Origin: a bacterium
GTDB lineage: Bacteria > Myxococcota_A > Bradymonadia > UBA7976 > UBA1532
NCBI GenBank assembly: GCA_030427205.1
Contig: JAUHXC010000005.1
Span: 267,888 to 331,887, forward strand
Length of the DNA: 64,000 nucleotides
Direction: 5' to 3'
Shown here: in pieces, positions 51,584 through 64,000 of the stretch
Layout: every line of letters starts with the position of its first letter
Numbering within the stretch: the first letter of the stretch is position 1
Position numbers and translations under genes: made by a program
Notes under the pieces: generated by a model
The model's database searches: none
Told to the model about the DNA's origin: nothing
What the model saw: the letters and a program-made list of their open reading frames with translations, nothing else

Positions 51584-54279
51584 TCGGTGAAGTCGGCGCA
51601 ACACCGGAAGCCGATGGAGACCCGGCTGCTGCCCGGCGCCCGCTTGCCGCCACCGTTGCACGACGCGTCCTCGTCGGCCGACGCGAAGTCGCCGCCGCGC
51701 ACGGTCTGGTCGGCGGTCCACTCGGCGACGTTGCCCGACATGTCGTACGCCCCGCGGATCGACTTGCAGCGGCGGAAGTCACCGCTGGGCGCCACGGCGC
51801 GCTCCTCGCCGTCGGCGTCTTCGGTATTGCACTTGCCCGGATCGAAGCGCGCGCCGTAGGGCCACGCGCCGCCGCGGCGTCCGGCGCAGCCACGGCGCCA
51901 CTCGGCGTCGGTGCACAGCCGGCGTCCGCGGGCGAGGCAGAGGCCGCGGGCGGCCTCGAAGTTGACGCCCGTGCGCGGGGCCTGACCCCGGCCGGGGTAC
52001 TCGTAGGCGTCGATGCAGTAGGCCTGCCCGTCACGCGCCGCCTCGACGCCCGGCCCGATGACGACGCCGCGTTTCTTGCCGCCCGCTGGGAACCCACGGT
52101 GGGTCACCAGGATCATGCCGCCGGGGCAGCGCAGTTCTTCCGGTGCTGCGGCTTCGACAGGCTCGGGCGGCTCGACGGGCTCGGGCGGCTCGACGGGCGC
52201 GGGCGGCTCGGCAGGCGCAGGCGGCTCGACGGGCGCGGGCGGCTCGGCAGGCGCAGGCGGCTCGACGGGCGCGGGCGACTCGGCAGGCGCAGGCGGCTCG
52301 ACGGCCGGCTCTTCTGCGGGCTCGGCAACGGGCTCCGGCGCGGCGGCCGGCGCGGGCTCTGCTGCGGGCTCTGCGGCCGGCTCCGCCGCGGGCTGTGCCG
52401 TCCGTCGCTCGGCGGGGGCGCGGCGCGCCGTCGGCTCGACGTCGGGCTTCGCCTTCTCGGCGACCGCTGCGACCGCCGGCGCCGCGGCATCGGCGGGCGC
52501 GGCGCCGTCGGCCTCGACCGCGGCGACGACCACCGCCGGCGGCGGCTGGCGCGGCTTGACCGAGGTCTTCGGGGCGGGCGTGCGCACAGTGGGGCCCGTC
52601 GGCTCGTCGTCCCGTTGAATGACCCAGATCGCCGCGAGCGCCACCGCGCCGACGATGAGCGTGAGCAGCAAGCCGAAGCCCAGGTTGGACCGCACGATCC
52701 ACGGCCGACGGGTGGGCATGGCGACCGGCTGGGTCGGGGTCCGGTCGGCGCCCACGACGAAGTCTGCCGGCGGCGGCTGGGTATCGAGCCGGGCGAAGGC
52801 GGGGTCGATGACCACCGACGGACCGGCCGCACCGGCTCTGAGAATGGCGCCGCGCCCGGCCGGCCCCGCAGGCGGCTGGGCGGGCGGCGCGCCGGCCGCC
52901 GGAGCCGGCGGATCGAGCGGCCGGGTCTCGGGCGGGCCATCGGGCGGCGTCCCGCGACCGGCCTGCGCAGCTTTCTGCACAGAGACCGGCGCGGTGGCCT
53001 GCGCTGAGGCCTTGACTGCGGCGGGCATCGGCGGCGGCCGGGACGGCGCCTCGGCCGCTGGCGCCTTGCGCGCGGCCGACGGCACGGGCGGCGGACCGCT
53101 GCTGTCGGGCACAGCCAGCGGCGCGGTATCGGGCTCCTCGTCGTCGCCGCCTGGCCCCCGCCCGTCGGCTTGCTCGCTCGGCTGGCCCTCGGCCGCCGGC
53201 GCCCGCTCGAATCGACCGGTGCGCACGTCCGTGGACGGCCCCGCGGTCGAATCCGGACCCGGCGCCCGCTCGTAGCGTCCCGTCGGCTGAGCGCCGTCGG
53301 GCATCGGCGCCACGACCTTGCGGGTGCGTTCGCCGTCGTCGGGTGCCAGCAGCGCGCCATCGGCCTGCTCGGAGAGGGTCTCGGCGAGCGCGGCGATATC
53401 GGGCCAGCGGTCGTCGGGCGCGGGGGCCGTCGCGCGGCGCACGATCTCGTCGATCGGGTGGCCACCGACGACGCCCAGCACCACCGACGGCGGCGGAGCG
53501 CCCGGGTCGAACGGCTGCCCGGTCAGCATCTGGTAGACGATCGCACCCAACCCGTAGATGTCGCTGCGAGCCGTCGGCGGGTCGCCGGCGACGACCTCGG
53601 GGGCCAGCGTCCGGGTCTGCGCGGCCGCCGTGCGCCAGGCGGGCAGTCGATCGCCGGGCAACGCGGCGGCGAGGCCGAAGTCGCTCACCTTCAGCGCGGC
53701 GGGCAGGATGTGGATGACCGCCGGGTCGAGTCCGCCATGGGGCAGATGCCGATGGGCGTGCATCAGCGCGTCGCGCAGCGGCTCGAAGATCGGCAGCAGC
53801 TCGGCGATGGTGAAGCGCTGCTTCTTCTCGCGGCGCAGCTCGATGATCTTGGAGAGGGTCAGGCCGTCGAGCCGCTCGCGGGCGATGAAGAGCCACTCGC
53901 GATGCACGCCCACCGCGTAGCAGCGGGCGATGTTCTCGTGGGACAGCCGCCGAGCGACTTCGAGGGTCTCGAGGGCCTGCGCCCGCGCGTCGGGATCGGT
54001 GATGGGGCCGACGAAGCGCAGCGCGAGCTGCAGGCCGCCGGGCTCGCGGGCTTCGAATAGCCAGCCGCCGGTCGCCTCTGCGGTGGGGTCGCCCAGGGTG
54101 AACTGGTCGCCGACGACCTCGCCTTTTTCGAGGCCGAGCGCCGCCGCCCGCAAGACCATCGGGTCGGGCGCCCTGGCGGCGGTGAGCGTCGGGCGGAACC
54201 GCCGGCGCGCAGCCGGCGTGCCGCAGTTCGAGCAGATGCTCGCCCCCGCCAGTTCAGTGCCGCAGCGGTGACACAGCAA
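51580..54279 (-). CDS. Membrane pseudokinase with C-terminal SUMF1/FGE-sulfatase domain
   Basis: An 899-residue fusion. A zinc ribbon (CHRCG...CSNCG, residues 3-18) precedes a Ser/Thr-kinase-like domain. In it, the beta-3 Lys is Arg (LALRFV), the catalytic HRD loop reads HGGLDPAVI, and only DFG (KVSDFGLA) remains, so catalysis is unlikely. A Pro/Ala-rich region, a membrane helix (about 527-552), Pro/Glu repeats (APVEPP) and an SUMF1-type domain follow, the last with CTDAEW, MSGNVAEW and FRCC. In this topology the SUMF1 part is outside. TTG 54279 is proposed because AGGAGG lies seven bases before it and the zinc ribbon begins at once. Coupled by a four-base overlap to the cytochrome gene. Confidence 0.87.
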   Translation of the reverse strand: MLCHRCGTELAGASICSNCGTPAARRRFRPTLTAARAPDPMVLRAAALGLEKGEVVGDQFTLGDPTAEATGGWLFEAREPGGLQLALRFVGPITDPDARAQALETLEVARRLSHENIARCYAVGVHREWLFIARERLDGLTLSKIIELRREKKQRFTIAELLPIFEPLRDALMHAHRHLPHGGLDPAVIHILPAALKVSDFGLAAALPGDRLPAWRTAAAQTRTLAPEVVAGDPPTARSDIYGLGAIVYQMLTGQPFDPGAPPPSVVLGVVGGHPIDEIVRRATAPAPDDRWPDIAALAETLSEQADGALLAPDDGERTRKVVAPMPDGAQPTGRYERAPGPDSTAGPSTDVRTGRFERAPAAEGQPSEQADGRGPGGDDEEPDTAPLAVPDSSGPPPVPSAARKAPAAEAPSRPPPMPAAVKASAQATAPVSVQKAAQAGRGTPPDGPPETRPLDPPAPAAGAPPAQPPAGPAGRGAILRAGAAGPSVVIDPAFARLDTQPPPADFVVGADRTPTQPVAMPTRRPWIVRSNLGFGLLLTLIVGAVALAAIWVIQRDDEPTGPTVRTPAPKTSVKPRQPPPAVVVAAVEADGAAPADAAAPAVAAVAEKAKPDVEPTARRAPAERRTAQPAAEPAAEPAAEPAPAAAPEPVAEPAEEPAVEPPAPAESPAPVEPPAPAEPPAPVEPPAPAEPPAPVEPPEPVEPPEPVEAAAPEELRCPGGMILVTHRGFPAGGKKRGVVIGPGVEAARDGQAYCIDAYEYPGRGQAPRTGVNFEAARGLCLARGRRLCTDAEWRRGCAGRRGGAWPYGARFDPGKCNTEDADGEERAVAPSGDFRRCKSIRGAYDMSGNVAEWTADQTVRGGDFASADEDASCNGGGKRAPGSSRVSIGFRCCADFTE
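52153..52311 (-). repeat. Pro/Glu/Ala-coding tandem repeats in the pseudokinase gene
   Basis: Imperfect 18-bp units, alternately reading GGCTCGACGGGCGCGGGC and GGCTCGGCAGGCGCAGGC on the plus strand, run through this stretch. They encode a PAPVEPPAPAEP-type stalk between the membrane helix and the SUMF1 domain. Such stretches expand and shrink easily. Confidence 0.8.
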
Positions 54280-54373
54280 TCGCCGACCTCCTGACACGCA
54301 TGGGTCTCGGTAGCAGGGACCCGGATCGCGATCAACCCGCGGCGCGTCCGGAGCAGGACATCGCCGGCCGTCG

Positions 54374-54832
54374 TCAGCGTCCGGTATGCCCGAAGCCGCC
54401 AGCGCCGCGCGCCGAGTCGTCGAGGGTCTCGACCTCGACGAGCGTCGCCGATATGACCGGCGCGATGACCAGCTGGGCGATCCGCTCACCCCGCTCGAGG
54501 GTGAAGGGTTCCTGGCCGAGGTTGACGAGCAGCACTTTGATCTCGCCGCGGTAGTCGGCGTCGATGGTTCCCGGCGCGTTGAGCACGGTCAGCCCGTGGC
54601 GCAGCGCGAGCCCCGAGCGCGGCCGGATCTGGCCTTCGTGATCGGCCGGCAGCTGCATGGCGAAGCCGGTGGGCACCAGCGCCCGCTGGCCGGGCTCGAT
54701 GGTCAACGGCTGACGCACCGCCGCCCGCAGGTCGAGTCCGGCGGCCTGGGCGGTCGCCCGTTCGGGCATGGGCAGCGGGTCGGGCGCAGCCGCGGGCGGC
54801 AGGCGCAGGAGGGATACGCGCAGAGGGCTCAT
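54374..54832 (-). CDS. dut: dUTP diphosphatase (dUTPase)
   Basis: A 152-residue trimeric dUTPase, which hydrolyses dUTP to dUMP. The five motifs are visible in order: [30 protein letters not shown] (catalytic Asp), [10 protein letters not shown] and [10 protein letters not shown]. Length is typical. ATG 54832 is supported by the family N-terminus, with moderate ribosome signal. It lies between pnp, 309 bases upstream, and the pseudokinase gene, 94 bases downstream on the same strand. Confidence 0.96.
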   Translation of the reverse strand: MSPLRVSLLRLPPAAAPDPLPMPERATAQAAGLDLRAAVRQPLTIEPGQRALVPTGFAMQLPADHEGQIRPRSGLALRHGLTVLNAPGTIDADYRGEIKVLLVNLGQEPFTLERGERIAQLVIAPVISATLVEVETLDDSARGAGGFGHTGR

Positions 54833-55141
54833 CGTGGGTTTCCCGAGGTGGCCCGCGCTGCGCGCCCGTGCGAGTCGGGGCCGGCGGGGGTGGGCGGCGT
54901 GCAGGGGTCGTGGGTCTCGACCCCCGCCCGAGGCTTAGCAGGGTGCGGAAATACTTCGGACCGAGCACCGTGCGGGGCCGCGAGCCGAGGTCAAGGCGCG
55001 GAAGTGCAGGGATACCCGAAGATATCGCGAGCTTTCGCAACGCCGAAATCGGCTCGTGGGACCGTACGGGGCAGCCAAGCCCTCGACCTGACGGGGCGTA
55101 GGCTGCGTGCGACGCACGGGAGAATGTTTTTCCGCACCCTG
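54833..55141 (-). other. Gene-free interval between dut and pnp
   Basis: About 309 bases on the side following pnp and preceding dut. It contains a seven-base hairpin at 54904-54924 (GGGGTCG TGGGTCT CGACCCC) and a small palindrome near 55108-55122 (CGTGCG A CGCACG) close to the pnp stop. Neither is followed by a T tract in the direction of pnp, so no clear terminator is present. No tRNA or short gene is seen; the dut promoter probably lies here. Confidence 0.5.
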
Positions 55142-57262
<2,121 letters not shown>

Positions 57263-57542
57263 GTGGGCTCCTTTCGTCGCGCAGGCCGCCGGCATGGCGC
57301 GCTGCGCAGATAGGGCCTGGGGCTCGCTGTCGCCTCGGTTCCTGACCGCTGCCCGCCACCGCCGTGACGGGCATCGGTCAGACCCGGAGGCGCCGCGCCG
57401 TCACCGGCGGCGAGCCATTCGGCCTGAGGTTTTCGGCGCCCTTGCGCCGTTGTGGTTCTGGCCGACGCCTGCTTCAGCGCCGGCCGTGCATTGTGCGGCC
57501 CGGGCGGCGGTCCCTTCGACCGCCGTCCTCCCGCAGACGAGC
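57263..57542 (-). promoter_or_regulatory. pnp leader with two hairpins
   Basis: Between the rpsO terminator and pnp are 280 bases. Two strong hairpins lie in it: 57506-57524 (GGCGGTC, five bases, GACCGCC) and 57434-57449 (CGGCGC, four, GCGCCG). In E. coli a hairpin in the pnp leader is the RNase III/PNPase autoregulatory site, so this could be a counterpart; that is inference. Confidence 0.4.
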
Positions 57543-57576
57543 AGAAAAAACAAAAGGAGCCCCGAAGGGCTCCTTT
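57543..57576 (-). terminator. Rho-independent terminator after rpsO
   Basis: A ten-base stem, AAAGGAGCCC pairing with GGGCTCCTTT, closes a UUCG-type tetraloop on the minus strand and is followed by TGTTTTTT. It lies about nine bases after the rpsO stop. This is the best intrinsic terminator in the window and separates the nusA-rpsO operon from pnp, so pnp needs its own promoter or read-through. Confidence 0.95.
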
Positions 57577-57585
57577 GCCGAAGGC

Positions 57586-57855
57586 TCAGCGACGCAGGCC
57601 GAGCTTCTCGATGAGGCTGCGATAGCGCATCACGTCCTGCTTCTCGACGTAACGCAGCAGCCGACGCCGCTGACCGACGAGCTTCTTGAGGCCGCGCCGG
57701 GAGTGGTGGTCGTGCTTGTGCACCTTGAGGTGCTCGGTCAGCTCACGCACCCGGTAGGTGATGAGCGCCACCTGCACCTCGGGGGAGCCGGTATCGTTCT
57801 CGCCCTTGCCGTACTGGGCGATGATCTCGGCCTTCTGATCACTGTCGAGCGGCAT
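57586..57855 (-). CDS. rpsO: 30S ribosomal protein uS15
   Basis: An 89-residue protein matching S15 throughout: [42 protein letters not shown] and [12 protein letters not shown]. It binds the central domain of 16S rRNA and bridges to 23S. Start ATG 57855 has AGGAG seven bases upstream. The gene ends the nusA operon and is followed by the terminator at 57543-57576. Confidence 0.98.
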   Translation of the reverse strand: MPLDSDQKAEIIAQYGKGENDTGSPEVQVALITYRVRELTEHLKVHKHDHHSRRGLKKLVGQRRRLLRYVEKQDVMRYRSLIEKLGLRR

Positions 57856-57874
57856 GTCTTTCTCCTGATGTGTC

Positions 57875-57954
57875 CGGCTGCCGAGCCGTCGTCCAGCAGC
57901 GGTCTTTCGTCGGTCGAACGCCGACGACTTGCGGCGGCTTCTACACCAGCCGCC
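57875..57954 (-). promoter_or_regulatory. rpsO leader with three hairpins
   Basis: The 107 bases before rpsO fold as three stems. From the upstream side on the minus strand they are 57933-57954 (GGCGGCT / AGCCGCC), 57909-57926 (CGTCGG / CCGACG) and 57875-57888 (CGGCT / AGCCG); the last ends six to seven bases before the ribosome site. S15 is known to repress its own mRNA through structured leaders that differ between bacterial groups, so this is a candidate autoregulatory leader. Confidence 0.45.
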
Positions 57955-57962
57955 ACTCGGGG

Positions 57963-58925
57963 TCAAGCATCCTGAACCGATGTGCGTTCGTCTTCGCCGG
58001 GCACCGGCCGCGGCAGCCCGCGCACGATGTCCACCGCGCCCGTCGCCGAGACGTCGACGATGGCCACGAGCCGGCCGTCGGGGTCGAGGACCCGACAGCG
58101 GCCTGCGGGCGCGCCGGGCAGCGGCCGACGCCGGCCATGCCACAGGTGCTCGACGAGCGCCGCCGACGGACGAACCGCCGGCAGATGCGCCACCGCCTCG
58201 GCGGGGCTCAGCCGCTGCTCGAGCGCAGCCGCGGGATCGGACTCGATGGCCTCGAGGGTCAGCGCGTCGTGCACCCGCAATCCGGCGACCACGGTTCGAC
58301 GCAACGCCACCAGGTGCCCGTGCACCCCGAGCGCGGCCGCGATGTCTGCGGCCAGGGTCCGCACATAGGTGCCCTTCGAGCAGGTGACGTCGAACGTGAA
58401 ACACGGCGGGTCGGCGTCGACCAGTTCGAGTCGATGGATCGTCACCGCGCGCAGCGGGATGTCGATCTCGTCGATGTTCTCTCCGCTGCGGGCCCGGGCA
58501 TAGAGCCGCTGGCCGTCGATCTTGATCGCCGAATAGGCCGGCGGCCGCTGCTCGATGGCGCCCCGAAAGGCGGAGAGCGCATCGGCGAACGCGCCGCCGT
58601 CGATCGCCTCGACCGCACCGGTCGGGTCGGTGGCCACGACTTCGCCCTCGGCGTCGAGGGTATCGGTGGCCGCGCCCAGCCGCACGGTGGCGCGGTAGCC
58701 CTTGTCGGCATCGCTGACGAACTGCGCCAGCCGGGTCGTCTGACCCAGGCAGACCGGCAGCAGGCCGGTTGCCATCGGATCGAGGGTCCCGGTATGGCCG
58801 GCCTTGTCCGCGTTCAGCGCACGCCGAACGCGATCGACCGCCTTGAAGCTGGTGATGCCTTGGGGCTTGTCGAGCAGGATCAAGCCGGTGTGCGGCTGGC
58901 CACGGCGCCGTCTGCGTCGACCCAT
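57963..58925 (-). CDS. truB: tRNA pseudouridine(55) synthase TruB
   Basis: A 320-residue enzyme that converts U55 of tRNA T-loops to pseudouridine. The catalytic Asp lies in [14 protein letters not shown], and [16 protein letters not shown] and [14 protein letters not shown] are typical. It begins with a very basic leader ([10 protein letters not shown]). Its ATG at 58925 overlaps the rbfA TGA by one base (TGATG). Confidence 0.97.
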   Translation of the reverse strand: MGRRRRRRGQPHTGLILLDKPQGITSFKAVDRVRRALNADKAGHTGTLDPMATGLLPVCLGQTTRLAQFVSDADKGYRATVRLGAATDTLDAEGEVVATDPTGAVEAIDGGAFADALSAFRGAIEQRPPAYSAIKIDGQRLYARARSGENIDEIDIPLRAVTIHRLELVDADPPCFTFDVTCSKGTYVRTLAADIAAALGVHGHLVALRRTVVAGLRVHDALTLEAIESDPAAALEQRLSPAEAVAHLPAVRPSAALVEHLWHGRRRPLPGAPAGRCRVLDPDGRLVAIVDVSATGAVDIVRGLPRPVPGEDERTSVQDA

Positions 58926-59350
58926 CAGTCGAACCGGTCGTCCTCGGAGTCGTCTGCGGCGTGGGCGTCCTGGGCGTCCGCGGCGTCGTCCTCGTCGCCG
59001 CCGAGGCCCAGCTCGCGCAGCTTGGACTCGATGCGCGCGCCATAGGCGAGCGACTCGTCGAAGCGGAAATCCAGGCTCGGCGTGACCCGCAGCCGAATCC
59101 GCTGGCCGAGCTGTCGCCGCAGCCAGCCCGACGCCTTGTCGAGGCCGCGCATCTGCGCCGCCGCCTCGTCGTCATCGCCGGGGTGGGCCACGTAGATCCG
59201 GGCCTCGCGCAGATCGCCGGTGACCTCGACATCGGTCACGACGACGCTCTGCACCCGGGGATCCTTGATCTCGAAGGTGAGCAGCTCGCCGAGCACCTGG
59301 CGGACCAGGGACGAGACCCGGTCGGTGCGCTTGAAGGGTGTACGGGCCAT
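58925..59350 (-). CDS. rbfA: 30S ribosome-binding factor RbfA
   Basis: A 141-residue 30S maturation factor with a KH-type fold. Evidence: [22 protein letters not shown] at the start, [19 protein letters not shown], and [15 protein letters not shown]. The C-terminal 30 residues form an acidic tail ([20 protein letters not shown]) not seen in most RbfA. It ends in the TGATG overlap with truB and follows infB by 15 bases. Confidence 0.96.
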   Translation of the reverse strand: MARTPFKRTDRVSSLVRQVLGELLTFEIKDPRVQSVVVTDVEVTGDLREARIYVAHPGDDDEAAAQMRGLDKASGWLRRQLGQRIRLRVTPSLDFRFDESLAYGARIESKLRELGLGGDEDDAADAQDAHAADDSEDDRFD

Positions 59351-59365
59351 GTCTTCCAGAGCCGA

Positions 59366-62300
59366 TCAGTCGATCGAGCGCTTGATCTGCTTGAGTTCGA
59401 AGACCTCGACCCGGTCGCCTTCCTGCACGTCCTTGTAGCCGTCGACCGACAGACCACACTCGTAGCCGGTGGACACCTCGCGCACGTCGTCCTTGAAGCG
59501 CTTGAGGGTGCTGAGCTTGCCGGTGTGAATGACCTCGCCGCCCCGATGCACTCGGGCCTGCGCGTTGCGCAGGATCTTGCCGTCGGTGACGAAGCAACCG
59601 GCGACCGTGCCCACCTTCTGGATGTGGAACACCGCGCGGACCTCGGCCCAGCCCAGGTGCTCCTCGACCTCTTCCGGCGAGAGCAGCCCGCTGAGCATCT
59701 CCTTCATCGTATCGAGCACGTCGTAGATGACCGAGAAGGTCAGGATCTGGATCCCGGCCTGGTCGGCGGCGCGCTTCGACTTGTTGTCGGGCTTCGTATT
59801 GAAGCCCACGATGACCGCGTTGGAGGCCACGGCGAGGTCGACATCGGACTCGCTGATGTTGCCGACCGCGGCGTGCACCAGCTTCACCTCGACCTCGTCG
59901 GTGCTCAGCTGCTCCACCGCACCGCGCAGCGCCTCGAGCGAGCCCGACACGTCGGTCTTGAGGATGAGGGTCTGGACCTCCTTGTCCTTCGCCGTCAGCG
60001 CGGCGAGCCGCTCCATCGGGCTCTGACCCTGGGCGGCCGCCGCCACGGCGGCCCGCACCTCGCGCTCCTCACGGGTATCGACGACCTTCTTGGCGTCTTT
60101 CTCGTTGCTGGCGGTGTAGAACGCGTCGCCCGCTGCGGGCATGCCGCCCAGACCGAGCACCTCGACCGGCGTCGACGGCCCGGCGGTCTTGATGCGCTTG
60201 CCGCTGTTGTCGATCAACGCGCGCACGCGACCGTAGTGGTTGCCGCTGACGATGTACTCGCGGGCCTTGAGCGTGCCTTCCTGCACCAGCACGGTGCAGA
60301 CGGTGCCCCGCCCCTTCTCGACCCGGGCCTCGACCACCCGCCCGTAGGCCGGCTTCTTGGGGTTGGCCTTGAGCTCGAGCACCTCGGCCTGCAGAGACAG
60401 CGCCTCGAGCAGGTCGTCGATGCCCTGGCCGGTCAGCGCGCTGACCGGCACGAACATCGTATCGCCGCCCCACTCTTCGGGCACCAGCTCATACTGGGTC
60501 AGCGACTGCTTGATGCGCTCGGGGTCGACGCCGGGCTTGTCGATCTTGTTGATCGCCACCACCAGCGGCACACCGGCCGCCTTGGCGTGATTGATCGACT
60601 CCACCGTCTGCGGCATCGGGCCGTCGTCGGCGGCGACGATGAGCACGACGATGTCGGTCACCGAGGCCCCGCGGGCGCGCATCGCGGTGAACGCGGCGTG
60701 GCCCGGGGTATCGAGGAAGACCACCCCCGGCCCGTCGCCCACGTTGACCTTGTAGGCGCCGATGTGCTGGGTGATGCCGCCGGCCTCACCCTCGGCCACG
60801 TTGGCCTTGCGGATGCGGTCGAGCAGGGTCGTCTTGCCGTGGTCGACGTGGCCCATGATGGTGACCACCGGCGCCCGGGGCACCGCGTCGGGATCGACCG
60901 CGCTGGCCTCGTCGTCGGTCGGCCCCGAGAGGACATCGTCCTCCTGGAAGGCGACGTTCTTGACCTCGTAGTCGTATTCCTCGGCGAGCAACGCCGCGGT
61001 ATCGACGTCGATCTGCTGGTTGATGGTGGCCATCGTGCCCATGCCCATCAACTTGCGGATGAGATCGTTGGCCTTGACCCCCATCTCCTTGCCGAGCTCG
61101 CCGAGCGAGATCGTATCGTCGATGCGCACCACGCGCTTGTGCGCGGCCGGCGTCGTCAGCTGGGTCTTCGCGCCCTTGCGCGACGACATCTTGCGGCGAC
61201 GACCCCGCCCGCTGCGGTGGCTGCCGCCCTTGTAGATGTCTTCGCGGTTGAAGACGCGACGCCGACGCGAGGTGTTGCGGTTGCTGCCGCCCCGCTGCCG
61301 GTCGCGGCCCCCGCTGGGGCCTCCGGCGGTGCGTCGACGACGACCGTCGGCGGTGCCGGCGGCCGGCGGCGGCATCATCGGACCGCCCGGACCGCGCGGC
61401 GGACCGCCCGGACCGCGCGGCGGACCGCCGGAGCGCCGGACGCCACTCGGCCGGCCGCGGCCGGGGCCGCTGCGCCGGGTCGGACCACGGGTGGTGCGCC
61501 GCTGCAGCTGCTCGAGCGGGATGCGACCGAGGATCTTGGCGGCCCCGGTATTCTCCCGCGGCGCCGGCTTGCGGATCTGGGCCCCGCCGGCCGGACGCGG
61601 GCTCGCGCCGCTCGTCCGGGCCTGGGCGCCGGATTCTCGCCGACGCGGCGAGGTGACCTCGGCCCGCTTCTCCGGCGCGGCACGTCGGGTCTCGGGCTCG
61701 ACGCTGCGCGACGCGGCCGGACGCGGCGACGGCTTGTCTCCGGAGGGCTTGCGCCCGCCTTCGACGCTGCCGCCGGGCGTATTCTGAAGCTCGGGTACGG
61801 GCTGGCGGGCCACGACCGTCTTGGGCACGTCGCGCTTGGGCGGAGCGGCGGCCGGCTTGGGCTCGGTCGGGGGCCGGTAGAGCACCTTCGAGACCGGCTC
61901 GGGCGCAGCCGGCGTCTTCACCGGGGCCTTGGCCTCGGCGGGCGCGGCCGGCCTGGGCGACGGCGCCGGGGTCTCGACCTTGGGGGTCGCCGGGCGGGGT
62001 GATGGCTGCTCATCGGCGGGCTTTCGCCGTGCCGGCTCGGCGGCGCGACGCACCGGACCGACCCGGCTCGCACCGGCCGGGCGGGGCGAGGCCTGCTGTG
62101 GCCGCGCCGGCCCCCGTGCGGGCGTGCTGGGCTTGTTCGGCGCGCGGTCGCGCTTGCCGGACACCCGGCGTCGACGCACGACCCCGGGGGCCTGCACCCG
62201 CTCGACCACCTTGCGGCCTCCGTCGTAGGCGTTGCGCAGACGCGCCTCATCGCCGTCGGAGAGGACCGACATGTAGTTTCGAACCTTGATGTCGAGCGCG

Positions 62301-62371
62301 TCGCACTTGTTGAGCAGGTCCCGGTGATCGACACCGAGATCCTTGGCGACCTCGAAGACTCTCTTGCCCAT
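59366..62371 (-). CDS. infB: Translation initiation factor IF-2
   Basis: A 1,001-residue GTPase that places initiator tRNA on the 30S. N-terminal IF2 helix domain ([20 protein letters not shown]) is followed by a 350-residue Pro/Ala/Arg/Gly-rich linker, unusually long and of low complexity. The second IF2_N domain ([20 protein letters not shown]) leads to the G domain with [10 protein letters not shown] near residue 500, DTPGHAAF and NKIDKPG. The rest matches the C-terminal fMet-tRNA binding part. Start ATG 62371 has GGGAG at six to seven bases; an upstream in-frame ATG at 62401 is less likely. Confidence 0.98.
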   Translation of the reverse strand: MGKRVFEVAKDLGVDHRDLLNKCDALDIKVRNYMSVLSDGDEARLRNAYDGGRKVVERVQAPGVVRRRRVSGKRDRAPNKPSTPARGPARPQQASPRPAGASRVGPVRRAAEPARRKPADEQPSPRPATPKVETPAPSPRPAAPAEAKAPVKTPAAPEPVSKVLYRPPTEPKPAAAPPKRDVPKTVVARQPVPELQNTPGGSVEGGRKPSGDKPSPRPAASRSVEPETRRAAPEKRAEVTSPRRRESGAQARTSGASPRPAGGAQIRKPAPRENTGAAKILGRIPLEQLQRRTTRGPTRRSGPGRGRPSGVRRSGGPPRGPGGPPRGPGGPMMPPPAAGTADGRRRRTAGGPSGGRDRQRGGSNRNTSRRRRVFNREDIYKGGSHRSGRGRRRKMSSRKGAKTQLTTPAAHKRVVRIDDTISLGELGKEMGVKANDLIRKLMGMGTMATINQQIDVDTAALLAEEYDYEVKNVAFQEDDVLSGPTDDEASAVDPDAVPRAPVVTIMGHVDHGKTTLLDRIRKANVAEGEAGGITQHIGAYKVNVGDGPGVVFLDTPGHAAFTAMRARGASVTDIVVLIVAADDGPMPQTVESINHAKAAGVPLVVAINKIDKPGVDPERIKQSLTQYELVPEEWGGDTMFVPVSALTGQGIDDLLEALSLQAEVLELKANPKKPAYGRVVEARVEKGRGTVCTVLVQEGTLKAREYIVSGNHYGRVRALIDNSGKRIKTAGPSTPVEVLGLGGMPAAGDAFYTASNEKDAKKVVDTREEREVRAAVAAAAQGQSPMERLAALTAKDKEVQTLILKTDVSGSLEALRGAVEQLSTDEVEVKLVHAAVGNISESDVDLAVASNAVIVGFNTKPDNKSKRAADQAGIQILTFSVIYDVLDTMKEMLSGLLSPEEVEEHLGWAEVRAVFHIQKVGTVAGCFVTDGKILRNAQARVHRGGEVIHTGKLSTLKRFKDDVREVSTGYECGLSVDGYKDVQEGDRVEVFELKQIKRSID

Positions 62372-62434
62372 GCCTTCTCCCACCTGCGGGCTTCGGCTCA
62401 CCGAAGCCGAGCGGTGTTCTAGCGGCTTTCTACT

Positions 62435-63058
62435 TCACGTCGCAACCAAAACACGGTCGCGCCGTTCGAACTCAGTGCGCAGGCGAGCGGCCTCGTCGGC
62501 GTCGATGACGCCGACCGCGACCCGCTCTGCCTGCCCTTGGGTCGCGCCCAACCAGGCGCGGTTCCCGAATACGATGACGGGACACCTCTCGGGGTCCCCC
62601 CACGATGCGATGCGCGCCGCGGTGGCCGGTGCCGCGTCCTCGGCGAGGACGAACAGCGCCAGTCGGGCGCGCTCCCGCCCCAGCACATCCATGCCGGAGC
62701 GGGTCCAGCCCGCGCGGCGACCGATGGCGAGTCGGTCGCGTACTCGGGCTTCGATGGCCGCCACGACGTCGGCGATGAGCCGCTCGGGGTCGACCGGGGC
62801 CACGGCGCGCTTGAATGCGCGACCGTAGGCCTTGCGCTGCGCAGCGACGCGGATGCACTCCGCGTCGTAGCACAGATGCGCCCCCCGTCCGGGGGCTTTC
62901 AGGAAACGATCGACGACGACCGTCCCCTCGGGGTCGCACACCAGCCGAATCAACGACGCGCGGGGCGCGCGCAGACGGCAGGCGATGCACGACCGCATTC
63001 CAGCGGTGCTCGGCCCGGCGACCCGTGGCCGCCGGCGGGCGGCCTTGCGGTTCGCCAT
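62435..63058 (-). CDS. ylxR: YlxR (DUF448) fused to a L7Ae-like (YlxQ) domain
   Basis: A 207-residue fusion. Residues 20-95 are YlxR: RSCIACRLRAPRASLIRLV and GRGAHLCYDAECIRVA. In Gram-positives YlxR and the L7Ae-like YlxQ are separate neighbouring genes. Here residues 105-200 contain GMDVLGRERARLALFVLAED, and CPVIVFGNRAWLGATQGQ, which resembles the L7Ae/L30e fold. YlxR can bind RNA-related factors; its molecular role is not well settled. It lies seven bases after nusA, and 63 bases before infB. Confidence 0.9.
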   Translation of the reverse strand: MANRKAARRRPRVAGPSTAGMRSCIACRLRAPRASLIRLVCDPEGTVVVDRFLKAPGRGAHLCYDAECIRVAAQRKAYGRAFKRAVAPVDPERLIADVVAAIEARVRDRLAIGRRAGWTRSGMDVLGRERARLALFVLAEDAAPATAARIASWGDPERCPVIVFGNRAWLGATQGQAERVAVGVIDADEAARLRTEFERRDRVLVAT

Positions 63059-63065
63059 CTGAGCT

Positions 63066-64000
<935 letters not shown>

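Noticed and set aside
54904..54924. Rho-independent terminator for pnp
   Set aside because: The stem is perfect but lies more than 200 bases from the pnp stop and has no T tract.
54833..55141. tRNA gene in the dut-pnp interval
   Set aside because: A seven-base hairpin is present but no cloverleaf, T-loop consensus (GGTTCRA) or CCA end was found.

Overview
The window is about 70% G+C throughout, with dense coding, frequent GTG/TTG starts, many lipoproteins, and very large TPR, CHAT, TIG-repeat and kinase/SUMF1-type proteins. Together with a Cys-type CcmE and an animal-like SRCR lipoprotein, this suggests a free-living member of the Myxococcota or a related former deltaproteobacterium. No rRNA or tRNA is present to fix the taxonomy. 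Nothing suggests a plasmid or an intact prophage; the bulk looks like ordinary chromosome.

Left part (1-16.3 kb). A cytochrome c maturation cluster on the minus strand (ccmE, ccmF, a CcmI-like gene running off the left edge) is followed by moaA and a divergent membrane-anchored TlpA-type thioredoxin. A 1,947-residue TPR protein, a small acidic lipoprotein and uvrA follow on the minus strand. A secreted protein of unknown function diverges from uvrA.

Middle (16.3-30.1 kb). A minus-strand run mutS2 - SppA-like protease with an N-terminal barrel-like extension - exported TPR/CHAT protease is adjacent to a divergent DUF523 protein and a 979-residue TIG-repeat lipoprotein.

Accessory island (30.1-39.3 kb). 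This is the least ordinary region. A NACHT NTPase is preceded by a protein resembling the baseplate-hub assembly chaperone of contractile injection systems and is translationally coupled to a GFA-family zinc protein. Upstream of them lie a 42-bp repeat array and an 86-bp repeat array. Each intact 86-bp unit is a long hairpin whose loop carries CACCTCCTTA, the anti-Shine-Dalgarno tail of 16S rRNA (read on the other strand, a perfect Shine-Dalgarno). A membrane protein and an SRCR/DUF1554 lipoprotein complete the region.

Right part (39.4-64 kb). A second TPR-CHAT protein with a TPR lipoprotein; a TlpA lipoprotein with exbB and exbD; arsM; PEGA and TPR genes; a seven-haem cytochrome c coupled to a pseudokinase-SUMF1 membrane protein; dut; then the classical translation/RNA operon read right to left: nusA - ylxR/ylxQ fusion - infB - rbfA - truB - rpsO - terminator - pnp. 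The Ccm genes would serve the multihaem cytochrome, and the two TlpA proteins could handle thiol chemistry in the same compartment.

Best candidates for undescribed biology: the 86-bp anti-SD hairpin array, the NACHT/injection-chaperone/GFA cluster beside it, and the two CHAT-TPR proteins.
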